Below, piece after piece: positions 41,940-50,015 of a stretch of DNA of 64,000 nt; positions within the stretch are counted from its first letter, which is position 1, and each line of letters starts with the position of its first letter. The notes beneath the pieces are model-generated. The model did not search any database and had not been told where the DNA came from. It saw only the letters and a program-made list of their open reading frames with translations. Source of the DNA: Oceanospirillum sp048268485 (GTDB lineage Bacteria > Pseudomonadota > Gammaproteobacteria > Pseudomonadales > Halomonadaceae). The translations under genes and the position numbers were made by a program. Location: positions 54,346 to 118,345 of the forward strand of contig JBLWVL010000010.1 in assembly GCA_048268485.1 (NCBI GenBank), given 5' to 3'.

Positions 41940-42383
41940 TTATCCGTTGGTGTGGTCTTCTGCTTTTTCATTTGTCTGTGCTGACGATTTAATACGCAGG
42001 CTTTCCCAGCGTGAGAACATCATCGCGGACATAAAAAGAATAATAGAAGAGATCGATAAGCCAAGGCCGACGACTTTACTGCCCGGTAAAAAGGCCTGAT
42101 CAACGCCGTGCATAAAGTACAGCAGGCTGACAAAGCAAAGCCAGGCGTGGGAGCGGGGATTGCGAAGCCAAAGGCCAGGTACAAAAAGCAGGAGCGGGAG
42201 GATAGGCAGCAAAGCCAGTAACCCGATCACATAAAGTGGTGCTCCTTCCTTTGTTGACTGGAAACTATTCAGGATCAGAAAGCCAATAATTGACAGGTAG
42301 CTGATTAAAACCCAAAAGCGCCCCTTGTTGGCCATTCCAGTAATATCTTTGCCTGCTTCCAGGCGGTTCATCATCTTTCTCAC
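41940..42383 (-). CDS. DUF2069 inner-membrane protein
   Basis: 147 residues with four hydrophobic segments (about 24-42, 52-72, 80-95, 105-122) typical of DUF2069. The motifs PLLLFVPGLWLRNPRSHAW and LYFMHGVDQAF fit that family. It is the third gene of the conserved arsC-wrbA-DUF2069 arrangement found in pseudomonads and relatives. The polar C-terminal tail is short. Function unknown. Confidence 0.88.
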   Translation of the reverse strand: MRKMMNRLEAGKDITGMANKGRFWVLISYLSIIGFLILNSFQSTKEGAPLYVIGLLALLPILPLLLFVPGLWLRNPRSHAWLCFVSLLYFMHGVDQAFLPGSKVVGLGLSISSIILFMSAMMFSRWESLRIKSSAQTNEKAEDHTNG

Positions 42384-42409
42384 AGTAGCTCCTGTGAATG
42401 AATGTAAAA

Positions 42410-43012
42410 TCAGGCGGGTTTCAGGCTCAGAGCCAATTCAGCAACCCGTTTACCCTGTGCTGTACAGAGTTCAAGTTCAGTCTTATCGATCGGGCTATCC
42501 CCTGACTTACCGGCAACATGACTAGCGCCATAGGGGGTGCCGCCGGCGCTTGTCTGCAGTAGTCCGGGCTGGCTGTACGGCAGCCCGGCAATGACCATGC
42601 CGTGGTGTAGCAACGGAAGCATCATTGACAGTAGCGTGGCCTCCTGGCCGCCGTGCAGACTGGCGGTGGAGGTGAAAACAGCCCCGGGCTTATCGATCAA
42701 AGCACCATTCATCCAGAGGTTGCTGGTACTTTCCAGAAAATGCTTCATAGGAGCTGCCATTGTACCAAAGCGGGTTGGGCTGCCCAGCAGAAGCCCGGCG
42801 CATTGGCGCAGGTCTTCTTCGGTACAGTACAGATCGCCAGTATCAGGGATGGCAGGAGTAACAGCCGCGCTCTCCGCGGAAACATCCGGGACGGTACGCA
42901 GGCGTGCTTCTATACCGGAAACAGACTCAACCCCCCGGGCGATCGCTTCTGCCATTTCGCGGGTTGCGCCATGACGGGAGTAATACAACACCAGAACGTA
43001 GGGCTGGATCAT
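42410..43012 (-). CDS. wrbA: WrbA, NAD(P)H:quinone oxidoreductase
   Basis: 200 residues of the flavodoxin-like WrbA family. The FMN phosphate loop YYSRHGATREMAE and the conserved GSPTRFGTMAAPMKHFLEST and TASLHGGQEATLLSMM segments are present. It catalyses two-electron reduction of quinones, limiting oxidative damage. Its start overlaps the arsC stop by 4 bp, so translation is coupled. Confidence 0.95.
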   Translation of the reverse strand: MIQPYVLVLYYSRHGATREMAEAIARGVESVSGIEARLRTVPDVSAESAAVTPAIPDTGDLYCTEEDLRQCAGLLLGSPTRFGTMAAPMKHFLESTSNLWMNGALIDKPGAVFTSTASLHGGQEATLLSMMLPLLHHGMVIAGLPYSQPGLLQTSAGGTPYGASHVAGKSGDSPIDKTELELCTAQGKRVAELALSLKPA

Positions 43013-43359
43013 GCCAGCAGCTCCAGTACATTCTCTGGTGGACGACCAATGGCTGCTGCGGTTTCCGTTTCAGCTATGGGGCGCTCAATCAGTTTCGGAG
43101 TGCTTACCATAGCCGAGATCAGAGCATCATCGTTACTCTCTTTGCTCAGTCCCAGCTCTTTAAATTCTGCTTCTTTTGTACGCATCATTTCAATGGCAGC
43201 GATATCCAGTTTTTTCAGCAGAGCACGGATCTCTGCTTCTGTGAGGGGCTCGTCCAGGTAGCGGCGAATATCCGGCTCGATACCATTTTCCTGTAGTAGT
43301 GACAAAGTGGCACGGGACTTGGAACAGCGCGGGTTATGGTAAAGCGTTACGACAGGCAT
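43009..43359 (-). CDS. arsC: ArsC family arsenate-reductase-like protein
   Basis: 116 residues from the ATG at 43359 (AAGGAT a few bases upstream); a longer frame start at 43401 is not supported. Thioredoxin-fold ArsC with the active Cys in YHNPRCSKSR. The resolving Arg region is near RPIAETETAAAIGRPPENVL. Glutaredoxin-linked arsenate reduction is the family reaction. Because no arsenite pump is nearby and it sits with wrbA, a broader thiol-redox role is possible. A perfect FNR/Anr box lies immediately upstream. Confidence 0.92.
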   Translation of the reverse strand: MPVVTLYHNPRCSKSRATLSLLQENGIEPDIRRYLDEPLTEAEIRALLKKLDIAAIEMMRTKEAEFKELGLSKESNDDALISAMVSTPKLIERPIAETETAAAIGRPPENVLELLA

Positions 43360-43368
43360 GAGATATCC

Positions 43369-43382
43369 TTGATCCTGATCAA
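43369..43382. promoter_or_regulatory. perfect FNR/Anr-type box between arsC and yihY
   Basis: TTGATCCTGATCAA matches the TTGAT-N4-ATCAA consensus at every fixed position and is a full palindrome in its arms. It abuts the arsC ribosome site, so it could block arsC-wrbA. It also lies about 37 bp before the start point expected from a TATTCT -10 at 43401-43406 facing yihY, close to an activator position. Confidence 0.65.
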
Positions 43383-43442
43383 ATAGGGTAGAATGGGGCA
43401 TATTCTAACGGTATGTCTTGCGAACGAAAAGGAGCGACTGGA

Positions 43443-44723
43443 ATGACATCCATTTTTAAAAGGGATTGGTTTGGGCTCCTGCGCTTTATTATTCGGCGCT
43501 TTATTGATCAGGAGTGTCAAAAGACTGCGGCAGCTATGACGTATACAACCTTGTTTGCCCTGGTGCCTTTGATGACGGTTGCTTATAGTATTTTGTCGGC
43601 ACTACCCAGTACTGAAGGGGCCGGAGCGGGTATTCAGGATCTGCTTTTCCGTAATCTGCTTCCGGAGAGCAGCCAGGTGGTCAGCAATTATCTTGCAGAC
43701 TTTGCCCAGCAAGCCCGGAATCTGACCTTTGTCGGTGTTGGTTTTCTGATCATAACCGCGATTCTGATGATGAAGTCCATTGAGCGCGCCTTTAACAGAA
43801 TCTGGTCAGTGGCTGAGGACCGCAAAGGTGCGAGCAGCTTTCTGTTGTACTGGTCGGTGCTGACACTGGGGCCGCTGCTTATGGGGTCAGGTATGGCCGT
43901 GACCTCTTTTGTGGTTTCCCATAAACTATTTCTCGATGCGACAGATACTTTGGGTATTACAGCGATTCTTTTACAGTTTTTGCCATTACTGACATCTTCT
44001 GTAGCCTTTATGATGTTGTTTTTCTTTGTGCCTAAAACCCATGTTTCCCTCAGGCATGCCTGGTTGGGCGGGATTTTTACAGCAGTGTGCTTTGAATTGG
44101 CCAAGTGGGGTTTCAGTCATTTTGTTAGTTTGTCGCCCTCATATCAGGTGGTTTATGGTGCATTTGCAGCAGTTCCTCTGTTTCTGCTTTGGATCTATAT
44201 CAGTTGGAATATTTTACTGCTGGGGGCAACGCTGGTGATGGCGTTGCAGCGCTATCGGCCCAACTGGCACCCTGCAAACCGAGAGCCATTAATTGTTGCA
44301 TTGAAGGTTGTTCAGGTTTTATTTGACCGATGGAAAAGTAACAAACCTTTAACAACCAATGAGTTGCAGGAGATGGTTTCGGTCTTATCTGCCCGGCAGC
44401 AACGGAAATTATTGCAGGTGCTGCAGAATCAGGGGTTTTTAGTTTTCGTGAAAAATGAGGCTTCTGTGAAAAGCTGGCCTTCCGGTTACTGGCAACTAGG
44501 CCGGGATCTGTCCTCAATGACTCAGTGGCAGCTGCTGGCATTGATGCCCTGGCGAATACCGTCGGAATTATTAGCCGCCGAAGCGATAGATACAAAATCA
44601 CCCAAGGGAGGATTTTCCCTGCTGTCGCCATCTGTTATAAATACTTTGCAGGATTATCTTCGTCAGGGAGAGTCAATGCTTTCCCGGCCTGCACAAACGC
44701 TTTTTGAAAGCGAACAAGCTTAG
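43443..44723 (+). CDS. yihY: YihY family inner-membrane protein (formerly called ribonuclease BN)
   Basis: 426 residues from the ATG at 43443, with AAAGGAG 8 nt upstream; an ATG ten codons earlier lacks a ribosome site. The first ~285 residues form the six-helix YihY/BrkB core (QECQKTAAAMTYTTLFALVPLMTVAYS; YGAFAAVPLFLLWIYISWNILLLGA). A cytoplasmic C-terminal domain of ~140 residues resembles a winged-helix-like module. Earlier naming as RNase BN is a known misattribution. Function unknown. Divergent from arsC-wrbA. Confidence 0.92.
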   Translation: MTSIFKRDWFGLLRFIIRRFIDQECQKTAAAMTYTTLFALVPLMTVAYSILSALPSTEGAGAGIQDLLFRNLLPESSQVVSNYLADFAQQARNLTFVGVGFLIITAILMMKSIERAFNRIWSVAEDRKGASSFLLYWSVLTLGPLLMGSGMAVTSFVVSHKLFLDATDTLGITAILLQFLPLLTSSVAFMMLFFFVPKTHVSLRHAWLGGIFTAVCFELAKWGFSHFVSLSPSYQVVYGAFAAVPLFLLWIYISWNILLLGATLVMALQRYRPNWHPANREPLIVALKVVQVLFDRWKSNKPLTTNELQEMVSVLSARQQRKLLQVLQNQGFLVFVKNEASVKSWPSGYWQLGRDLSSMTQWQLLALMPWRIPSELLAAEAIDTKSPKGGFSLLSPSVINTLQDYLRQGESMLSRPAQTLFESEQA

Positions 44724-44804
44724 TGCAACGGCGTAAATCCTCGTCAGCAGCCGGGGGTTCAGATTACTGGCCCTGAACAGGTGTTTAAAGATCGGTGATT
44801 TAAG

Positions 44805-45113
44805 ATGCAGAAAGAATCCGTAACGAGGGATATGGCCACAGAGCCGGCCTGGGTGAAAGTGATCACAGTAACAGGTCGGGTTCAAGGGGTTTGGTTTCGA
44901 AAAAATACCCTGCATCAGGCTCAGAAGCGCCAGCTTGAAGGGTGGGTGATGAATCTTGATGATGGCTCTGTGTTGGTCCATGTTCAGGGGCCAAGGAGTC
45001 GGGTTGAAGACCTCATCGACTGGCTTTGGAAGGGCTCACCTTTATCCCGGGTTGATGATCTGGATATCGTCGATGCTGAGCCTCTGGTGATCAATCGTTT
45101 TGAGATCCGCTGA
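44805..45113 (+). CDS. acyP: acylphosphatase
   Basis: 102 residues. The phosphate-binding loop GRVQGVWFRKNT holds the catalytic Arg, and the catalytic Asn lies in WVMNLDDGSV; both match acylphosphatases. It hydrolyses carboxyl-phosphate bonds such as acetyl phosphate and carbamoyl phosphate. The N-terminal ten residues are extra; an internal ATG at 44832 (MATEPAWVKV) is a plausible alternative start. Confidence 0.93.
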   Translation: MQKESVTRDMATEPAWVKVITVTGRVQGVWFRKNTLHQAQKRQLEGWVMNLDDGSVLVHVQGPRSRVEDLIDWLWKGSPLSRVDDLDIVDAEPLVINRFEIR

Positions 45114-45205
45114 TGATCCTTTGACTGCGTGCTGAGTCATTATTATTCATTGTTCGACCGTCGGGTTATTCAGCTTTAATTAGCTGCTTCCGATGTTATC
45201 TGTGT

Positions 45206-45246
45206 TTGATTTAAGCCAAGTAAAATACTCAGGTATTCGCTAAAAT
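45206..45246 (+). promoter_or_regulatory. candidate FNR/Dnr-dependent promoter of nnrS
   Basis: TTGAT-TTAA-GCCAA (45206-45219) is a half-perfect FNR-family site. A TAAAAT hexamer at 45241-45246 would place a start point about 41 bp from the site centre, the class II activator spacing. Linked nnrS genes are commonly under nitric-oxide-responsive FNR relatives. Confidence 0.4.
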
Positions 45247-45271
45247 AGCCTCAGTTTTTTTCGGAGGCTCT

Positions 45272-46468
45272 ATGGCTGCATCTCAACTTTCATACCGTTC
45301 TGATCTGAAGTTCTCTTTTAAGGCTCTGTTCTCTTTGGGTTTTCGGCCTTTTTTTCTACTTGGGTCTCTGTTTGCTGTCGCTCTTATGCTTGGCTGGATT
45401 TTTCAGCTTCGGGGAGTGCCGCTCCCCTTCGCTTCAAACCATAACTATTACCCCGGTGTTTTATGGCACAGCCATGAACTGATCTTTGGCTTTGCCACGG
45501 CGATTATCAGTGGTTTTTTATTGACCGCAGTGGGGAATTGGACCGGACAGAAGATGCTGCATGGCAAGTGGCTTGCGGCCTTGGTTTTACTCTGGATGGC
45601 AGGCAGAATTATGCCTTTTCTTCCTCTTGAGCCTCTGCTCATTGCCCTGATCGACCTTGCTTTCTACCCTCTGTTAACACTGGCGATCGCACTACCGATA
45701 CTAAAAAGTGGCAATCTGCGCAATCTGGTCTTTATCATTTTCTGTGGTTTGCTGATATTGATGAACCTGCTGGTGCACCTTGATTGCTTAGGTATTGCAG
45801 CGGGGATGGCGCATCTGGGTATCTATGGAGCCCTGAATATTATCGTTCTGGTTATGCTGATCATTGGTGGCCGGGTTATTCCCTTTTTTACCGGACGAGC
45901 CATTCCTGAGTACCGGGGCCGGCAGATATCCTGGGTTGAGATGCTGATTATTCCCGTGGCTGTCGTAACCTTTCTGAATGATCTCTGGCAGCCTTTGGCG
46001 AGCTGGGCATACATCTTGTCAGGTTTGCTTGGACTTTTGTTGCTACTCAGGGTTGGCGGCTGGTTTGATCGTCGGGTTTTATCAAACCCTTTGCTTTGGA
46101 TTCTGCATGTGGGATACCTGATGATAGGGTTGGGCTTTATGCTGCGAGCTACACTGCCCTGGACGGGGTGGTCACCTTTTATCTATATTCATGCGCTGAC
46201 TCTGGGTGGTATTGGTCTTCTGACCCTGGGAATGATGTCCCGGGTTTCTCTCGGCCACACCGGGCGATCTCTGATATTGCCGGTTAAGATGCATATAGCT
46301 TTTTACGCTCTTTTGCTTGCGGTTATCGCCCGGGTCTTTGTTATGGCAGTCATGCAGAAACCGTATCTTTATGACCTGTCCGCAACAGGGTGGATGCTGG
46401 CATTTGGTCTCTTTGTTTATACTTATATCCCTGCACTGGTGTCGCCACGGGCGGATGGTAACTCTTAG
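45272..46468 (+). CDS. nnrS: NnrS family protein
   Basis: 398 residues with about twelve hydrophobic helices. NnrS signatures are LFSLGFRPFFLLGSLFAV at the start, YYPGVLWHSHELIFGF, GGRVIPFFTGRAIPE and HALTLGGIGLLTLGMMSRVSLGHTGR. It is a heme-containing membrane protein that protects against nitrosative stress in other bacteria; its chemistry is not fully settled. GGAGG lies 6 nt before the ATG. It is not next to denitrification genes in this window. Confidence 0.94.
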   Translation: MAASQLSYRSDLKFSFKALFSLGFRPFFLLGSLFAVALMLGWIFQLRGVPLPFASNHNYYPGVLWHSHELIFGFATAIISGFLLTAVGNWTGQKMLHGKWLAALVLLWMAGRIMPFLPLEPLLIALIDLAFYPLLTLAIALPILKSGNLRNLVFIIFCGLLILMNLLVHLDCLGIAAGMAHLGIYGALNIIVLVMLIIGGRVIPFFTGRAIPEYRGRQISWVEMLIIPVAVVTFLNDLWQPLASWAYILSGLLGLLLLLRVGGWFDRRVLSNPLLWILHVGYLMIGLGFMLRATLPWTGWSPFIYIHALTLGGIGLLTLGMMSRVSLGHTGRSLILPVKMHIAFYALLLAVIARVFVMAVMQKPYLYDLSATGWMLAFGLFVYTYIPALVSPRADGNS

Positions 46469-46486
46469 GATTTTGCAGAGAGGGCT

Positions 46487-47959
46487 TTACTCTGTGTCAA
46501 TCATCTCATGGATCAGATGCCCCAACCGTTTGATGGCATCCCGGTACTCAGGTTGCTCCTGATAAAGGCCAAAGTTGATTCGGATATGATGTTTATTGGA
46601 TGGGTCGCTGCCAAACAGTGCCCCCGGAGTTATGTTGATTTTTTCCTCCAGAGCTTTTTGATAAAGAGTCATGCTGTCGCAGGTCTCCGGTAGCCTGATC
46701 CAGGCCAGAAAGCCGCCATCTGCAGGTTGGTACACCATTGATTGCGGCCAGTCGGTCTTCACGGCTTTCTCAAATAACCTCTGGCGTTGCAGGTAGCGCC
46801 TGCGGATCAGGCGCAGGTGTCGCTGCATATAGCCCGCTTCCAGCCAGGTGCCCAGTGCATTTTGAGTGTGCTCAGGTAATCCCATTTTGCTGACAAACTG
46901 CAGGTGTTGGCAACGATCCTGCCAACGTCCGGCTACCAGCCAACCCAGCCTCAATTTTGGTGTAATCGTTTTTGATATGGAGCTGCAATAAAGCACACGA
47001 CTCTGAGTGTCGATCGCTTTCAGTGGCGCTGGAGCGCTACCCCTGTAGTCCAGGTCGGCAGAGATATCGTCTTCGATAATGGCGATATCATAACGGTTGG
47101 CTAAACAGATCAATTGTTGGCGATCAAAGGGCTCCATGCTTCTTCCGGTGGGGTTGTTGATTGTTGGCTGAACAATAATGGCCTTGACCGGCCATTTCTC
47201 AAGGGCTGCAGCAACAAGACCAAGATCCGGGCCTCCTGTCTCTGCCTGGGGGATCTCAACGACCTGACGTTCAAATGCCTCCAGGCATTGTAAAATGCCG
47301 TAGAAGCAAGGGGATTCAACCAAAACGATATCACCTTCGTGACTAACTGCCTGTAGAGCGAGGCTTACGGCGGATTGAGCGCCATTGGTGATGATAATCT
47401 CATCAGGTCTGACATTAAGCTCCCGCTTCGCCATTAATTGACTCAGTTGTTGCCGCAGCCCCTGGGCACCTGGCGGTGTCATGTAATGGGAGATATACCC
47501 TTCACTGAGAGCCTTCTCCTCATGGGTGACCTCTCTTTTCAGTAATTGATAGAGGCGCTTTACTCCCGGAAAGTTAACACAGGGGTTTGCAGTACCGAGG
47601 AGAACCTGGTCTTTTTTTTCGGCAGAACGGACAATCTCAAGCCCGAGAGAACGGTTATCCAGAATCTTTGGCCGTATGGCCGCCAGTTGCTCCTGACTTG
47701 GCTCGTTTTTCAACTGTTGTTTAGGCCGGTTAGAAGGGATTCGTGCTTTAGGGCCGGGGAAGAAGCCTGACTTTTCACGGGCTTCAACCCAGTTGTTATC
47801 TTCCAGGTATTCGTAGCAGCGCACTACGGTCCCTTTGCTGACCCGCTGCTTTAGACTCAGCTCCCGAATGGAGGGAAGCTTTTCATTAGTGGTGTAAAAG
47901 CCGTCACTTAATTGCCTGATCAGTTGCTCCGCGAGCCTTTTGTAGTGGAAGCTTCCCAT
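46487..47959 (-). CDS. MocR-type (GntR/aminotransferase) transcription regulator
   Basis: 490 residues. An N-terminal GntR winged helix (about 5-75; YTTNEKLPSIRELSLKQRVSKGTVVRCYEYLE) is joined to a fold-type I aminotransferase domain (about 115-480) with the PLP Lys in SSISKTITPKLRLGW and the NNPTGRSM motif. MocR regulators sense amino-acid or vitamin metabolites through PLP. It is transcribed away from the EamA transporter gene, which is the likely target. CTGTAC at 47960-47965 and GTACAG at 48019-48024 may be half sites. Confidence 0.94.
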   Translation of the reverse strand: MGSFHYKRLAEQLIRQLSDGFYTTNEKLPSIRELSLKQRVSKGTVVRCYEYLEDNNWVEAREKSGFFPGPKARIPSNRPKQQLKNEPSQEQLAAIRPKILDNRSLGLEIVRSAEKKDQVLLGTANPCVNFPGVKRLYQLLKREVTHEEKALSEGYISHYMTPPGAQGLRQQLSQLMAKRELNVRPDEIIITNGAQSAVSLALQAVSHEGDIVLVESPCFYGILQCLEAFERQVVEIPQAETGGPDLGLVAAALEKWPVKAIIVQPTINNPTGRSMEPFDRQQLICLANRYDIAIIEDDISADLDYRGSAPAPLKAIDTQSRVLYCSSISKTITPKLRLGWLVAGRWQDRCQHLQFVSKMGLPEHTQNALGTWLEAGYMQRHLRLIRRRYLQRQRLFEKAVKTDWPQSMVYQPADGGFLAWIRLPETCDSMTLYQKALEEKINITPGALFGSDPSNKHHIRINFGLYQEQPEYRDAIKRLGHLIHEMIDTE

Positions 47960-48111
47960 CTGTACCCTTTTTTATTCAATTTTTCTGTCTATATTTTTAT
48001 GCTGAATCGCAGTTTATAGTACAGATCGATCCGGATTTAAGCCATCTGATTGCCAGACTTACCACCATTAGATTTGACAGCCGTTAAACACGGCCTATTT
48101 GGAAATATTTT

Positions 48112-49017
48112 ATGACCGGCCTGACAGCACAGTTTGAACGCCACAAAACGCTATTGATTGCACTTTTGCCCTGGGTGTTTGTTTTACTCTGGAGTACGGG
48201 CTTTATTGGTGCCCGCTACGGTTTACCTTACAGTGAGCCTTATACTTTTCTCAGCTGGCGGATGGCAGGTAATCTGCTGGTGTTTCTTTTGCTGATACGC
48301 TTGTTTGGTGTTTCTTTACCTCGGCGTTTTGCTTTATGGAAGCAGCAGTTGATCACTGGTGCGCTGGTGCATACGGCTTATCTTGGGGGTGTTTTTTCTG
48401 CTATTGAGTTGGGTATGCCTGCCGGGCTTGCCGCACTCCTTGTTGGTTTACAGCCTTTGGTCACTGCCGGGGTTATGGCTTTGGTTTATCGTAGTGCACC
48501 CAGTCTGAGGCAGTGGTTTGGATTGGCTCTGGGTATCTTCGGAGTGGCTCTAGTTCTGAGTAATGGGCAGGCGGACTTTCTGCAAAAAGGCGATATTAAT
48601 GGCCATCAGCTGCTATGGATTTTGTTGGCGCTGGTGGGTATTACACTGGGTACGCTATATCAGAAGACATATTGCGAGCAACAGCCTCTTTTAGCGGCGA
48701 CCTTTATTCAATACCTCTCTGGTCTGGCTGTTATGTTACCTGTGGCCTTACTGACTGAAAATACTCAGGTGCAATGGCACCCTGAGTTTATCGGTGCCCT
48801 GGTCTGGTCTGTATTGGTACTTTCAGTCGGGGCTATTTTGCTGTTGATGCTGATGATACAGATGGGGGAGGCGACCCGAACTGCCAGCTACTTCTATCTG
48901 GTGCCACCAGTTACTGCTCTGCAGGCCTGGTTGCTGTTTGATGAGCAATTAACAGGCGTTGCTTTAGTTGGGATGGCGGTGACGGTGCTCGGTGTGTACT
49001 GGGTGAATAAAAAATAG
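48112..49017 (+). CDS. EamA/DMT family transporter
   Basis: 301 residues, two EamA repeats giving ten predicted helices (FVLLWSTGFIGARYGLPYSEP in the first; LLMIQMGEATRTASYFYLVPPVTALQAWLLFDEQL in the second). Family members mostly export amino acids or other metabolites. Divergence from a MocR regulator supports metabolite-controlled export. GGAA seven nt before the ATG is a weak ribosome site. TTGACA at 48074-48079 is a possible -35, but its -10 partner is poor. Confidence 0.92.
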   Translation: MTGLTAQFERHKTLLIALLPWVFVLLWSTGFIGARYGLPYSEPYTFLSWRMAGNLLVFLLLIRLFGVSLPRRFALWKQQLITGALVHTAYLGGVFSAIELGMPAGLAALLVGLQPLVTAGVMALVYRSAPSLRQWFGLALGIFGVALVLSNGQADFLQKGDINGHQLLWILLALVGITLGTLYQKTYCEQQPLLAATFIQYLSGLAVMLPVALLTENTQVQWHPEFIGALVWSVLVLSVGAILLLMLMIQMGEATRTASYFYLVPPVTALQAWLLFDEQLTGVALVGMAVTVLGVYWVNKK

Positions 49018-49135
49018 CATCCTATTATTGTTCTGTTTTTTAGAATAAATTTCGTCATAAATAGCAATATTCTTTCGGTTTAATCAGGGTTAAAGTGATT
49101 TTAATACCTAATTTCCCTTGGAACAGGACCCCGAT

Positions 49136-49987
49136 ATGGCGACTTTTAAAGTACTTAATCGTGTGAAGGGCATACCAACCTCCGATGGCGCCGGTGTGCG
49201 CCTTAACCGGGTAATCGGCACTGACCAGCTGAAAAACCTTGACCCTTTTCTGATGTTGGATGAGTTTCGTTCCGCCAGCTCGGATGATTATATTGCGGGT
49301 TTTCCACCCCATCCGCACAGAGGGTTTGAAACGATCACTTATATGCTGCAAGGGGCGATGAAGCATGAAGACCACTTGGGAAATGTCGGTGTATTGACCG
49401 GAGGTGGTGTTCAGTGGATGACGGCTGGTGCCGGCATTATCCACTCTGAGATGCCGATGCAGAAAGATGGCTTACTTTGGGGCTTTCAGTTCTGGCTGAA
49501 TTTACCTGCAGCGGAAAAGATGAAGGCACCATTTTATCAGGATCTTGCACCGGAGGAGATTCCGGAAATAGAGGATGGTAATGGCGTGTTACGCCGTGTG
49601 GTGGCCGGGGTTTCCAAGGGAGTATCAGGCCCTGTTCAACGGGAAGCAACGCACCCGCTGATGGTGGATTTTCGTATTTCGCAACCGACGGCGTTTGAGC
49701 ATGACCTGCCCGAGGGGCATCAGAGCTTTATTTATGTGTATGAAGGCGGTCTGGAGGTTCCGGATGCGGGAATAACGCTTGAACAGGGAGAGCTTTTGGC
49801 TTTCACCGGGAATCTGTTACGTCTGAAAACTAAGGGGAAATCTGGCGTCCTTCTTGTTAGCGGTAAGCCGCTTCAGGAGCCTATTGTGCAGTATGGCCCT
49901 TTCGTGATGAATACAGCACAGGAGATTCAACAGGCAATAGAAGACTATCGGAGTGGTTCCCTGGCTAAAGAGGCCCGGCAGTGCTGA
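49136..49987 (+). CDS. pirin family protein
   Basis: 283 residues from the ATG at 49136 (AGGA 6 nt upstream; a TTG six codons earlier is less likely). The N-terminal cupin carries the metal-binding set in FPPHPHRGFETITYMLQG, KHEDHLGN and AGAGIIHSEMP. The C-terminal cupin has VYEGGLEV and LLVSGKPLQEPIVQYGPFVMNT. Bacterial pirins act as metal-dependent quercetin dioxygenases or as metabolic regulators; which applies here is unknown. Confidence 0.94.
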   Translation: MATFKVLNRVKGIPTSDGAGVRLNRVIGTDQLKNLDPFLMLDEFRSASSDDYIAGFPPHPHRGFETITYMLQGAMKHEDHLGNVGVLTGGGVQWMTAGAGIIHSEMPMQKDGLLWGFQFWLNLPAAEKMKAPFYQDLAPEEIPEIEDGNGVLRRVVAGVSKGVSGPVQREATHPLMVDFRISQPTAFEHDLPEGHQSFIYVYEGGLEVPDAGITLEQGELLAFTGNLLRLKTKGKSGVLLVSGKPLQEPIVQYGPFVMNTAQEIQQAIEDYRSGSLAKEARQC

Positions 49988-50015
49988 CGGGCCTTATGAC
50001 TAATCGGAAAGGTGG

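Noticed and set aside
42537..43296. Several long plus-strand frames opposite wrbA and arsC
   Set aside because: They mirror well-recognised genes and have no independent support.
49971..49994. AGGCCCG / CGGGCCT hairpin at the pirin stop codon as a terminator
   Set aside because: It overlaps the end of the coding region and has no T-run; kept only as a possible weak structure.
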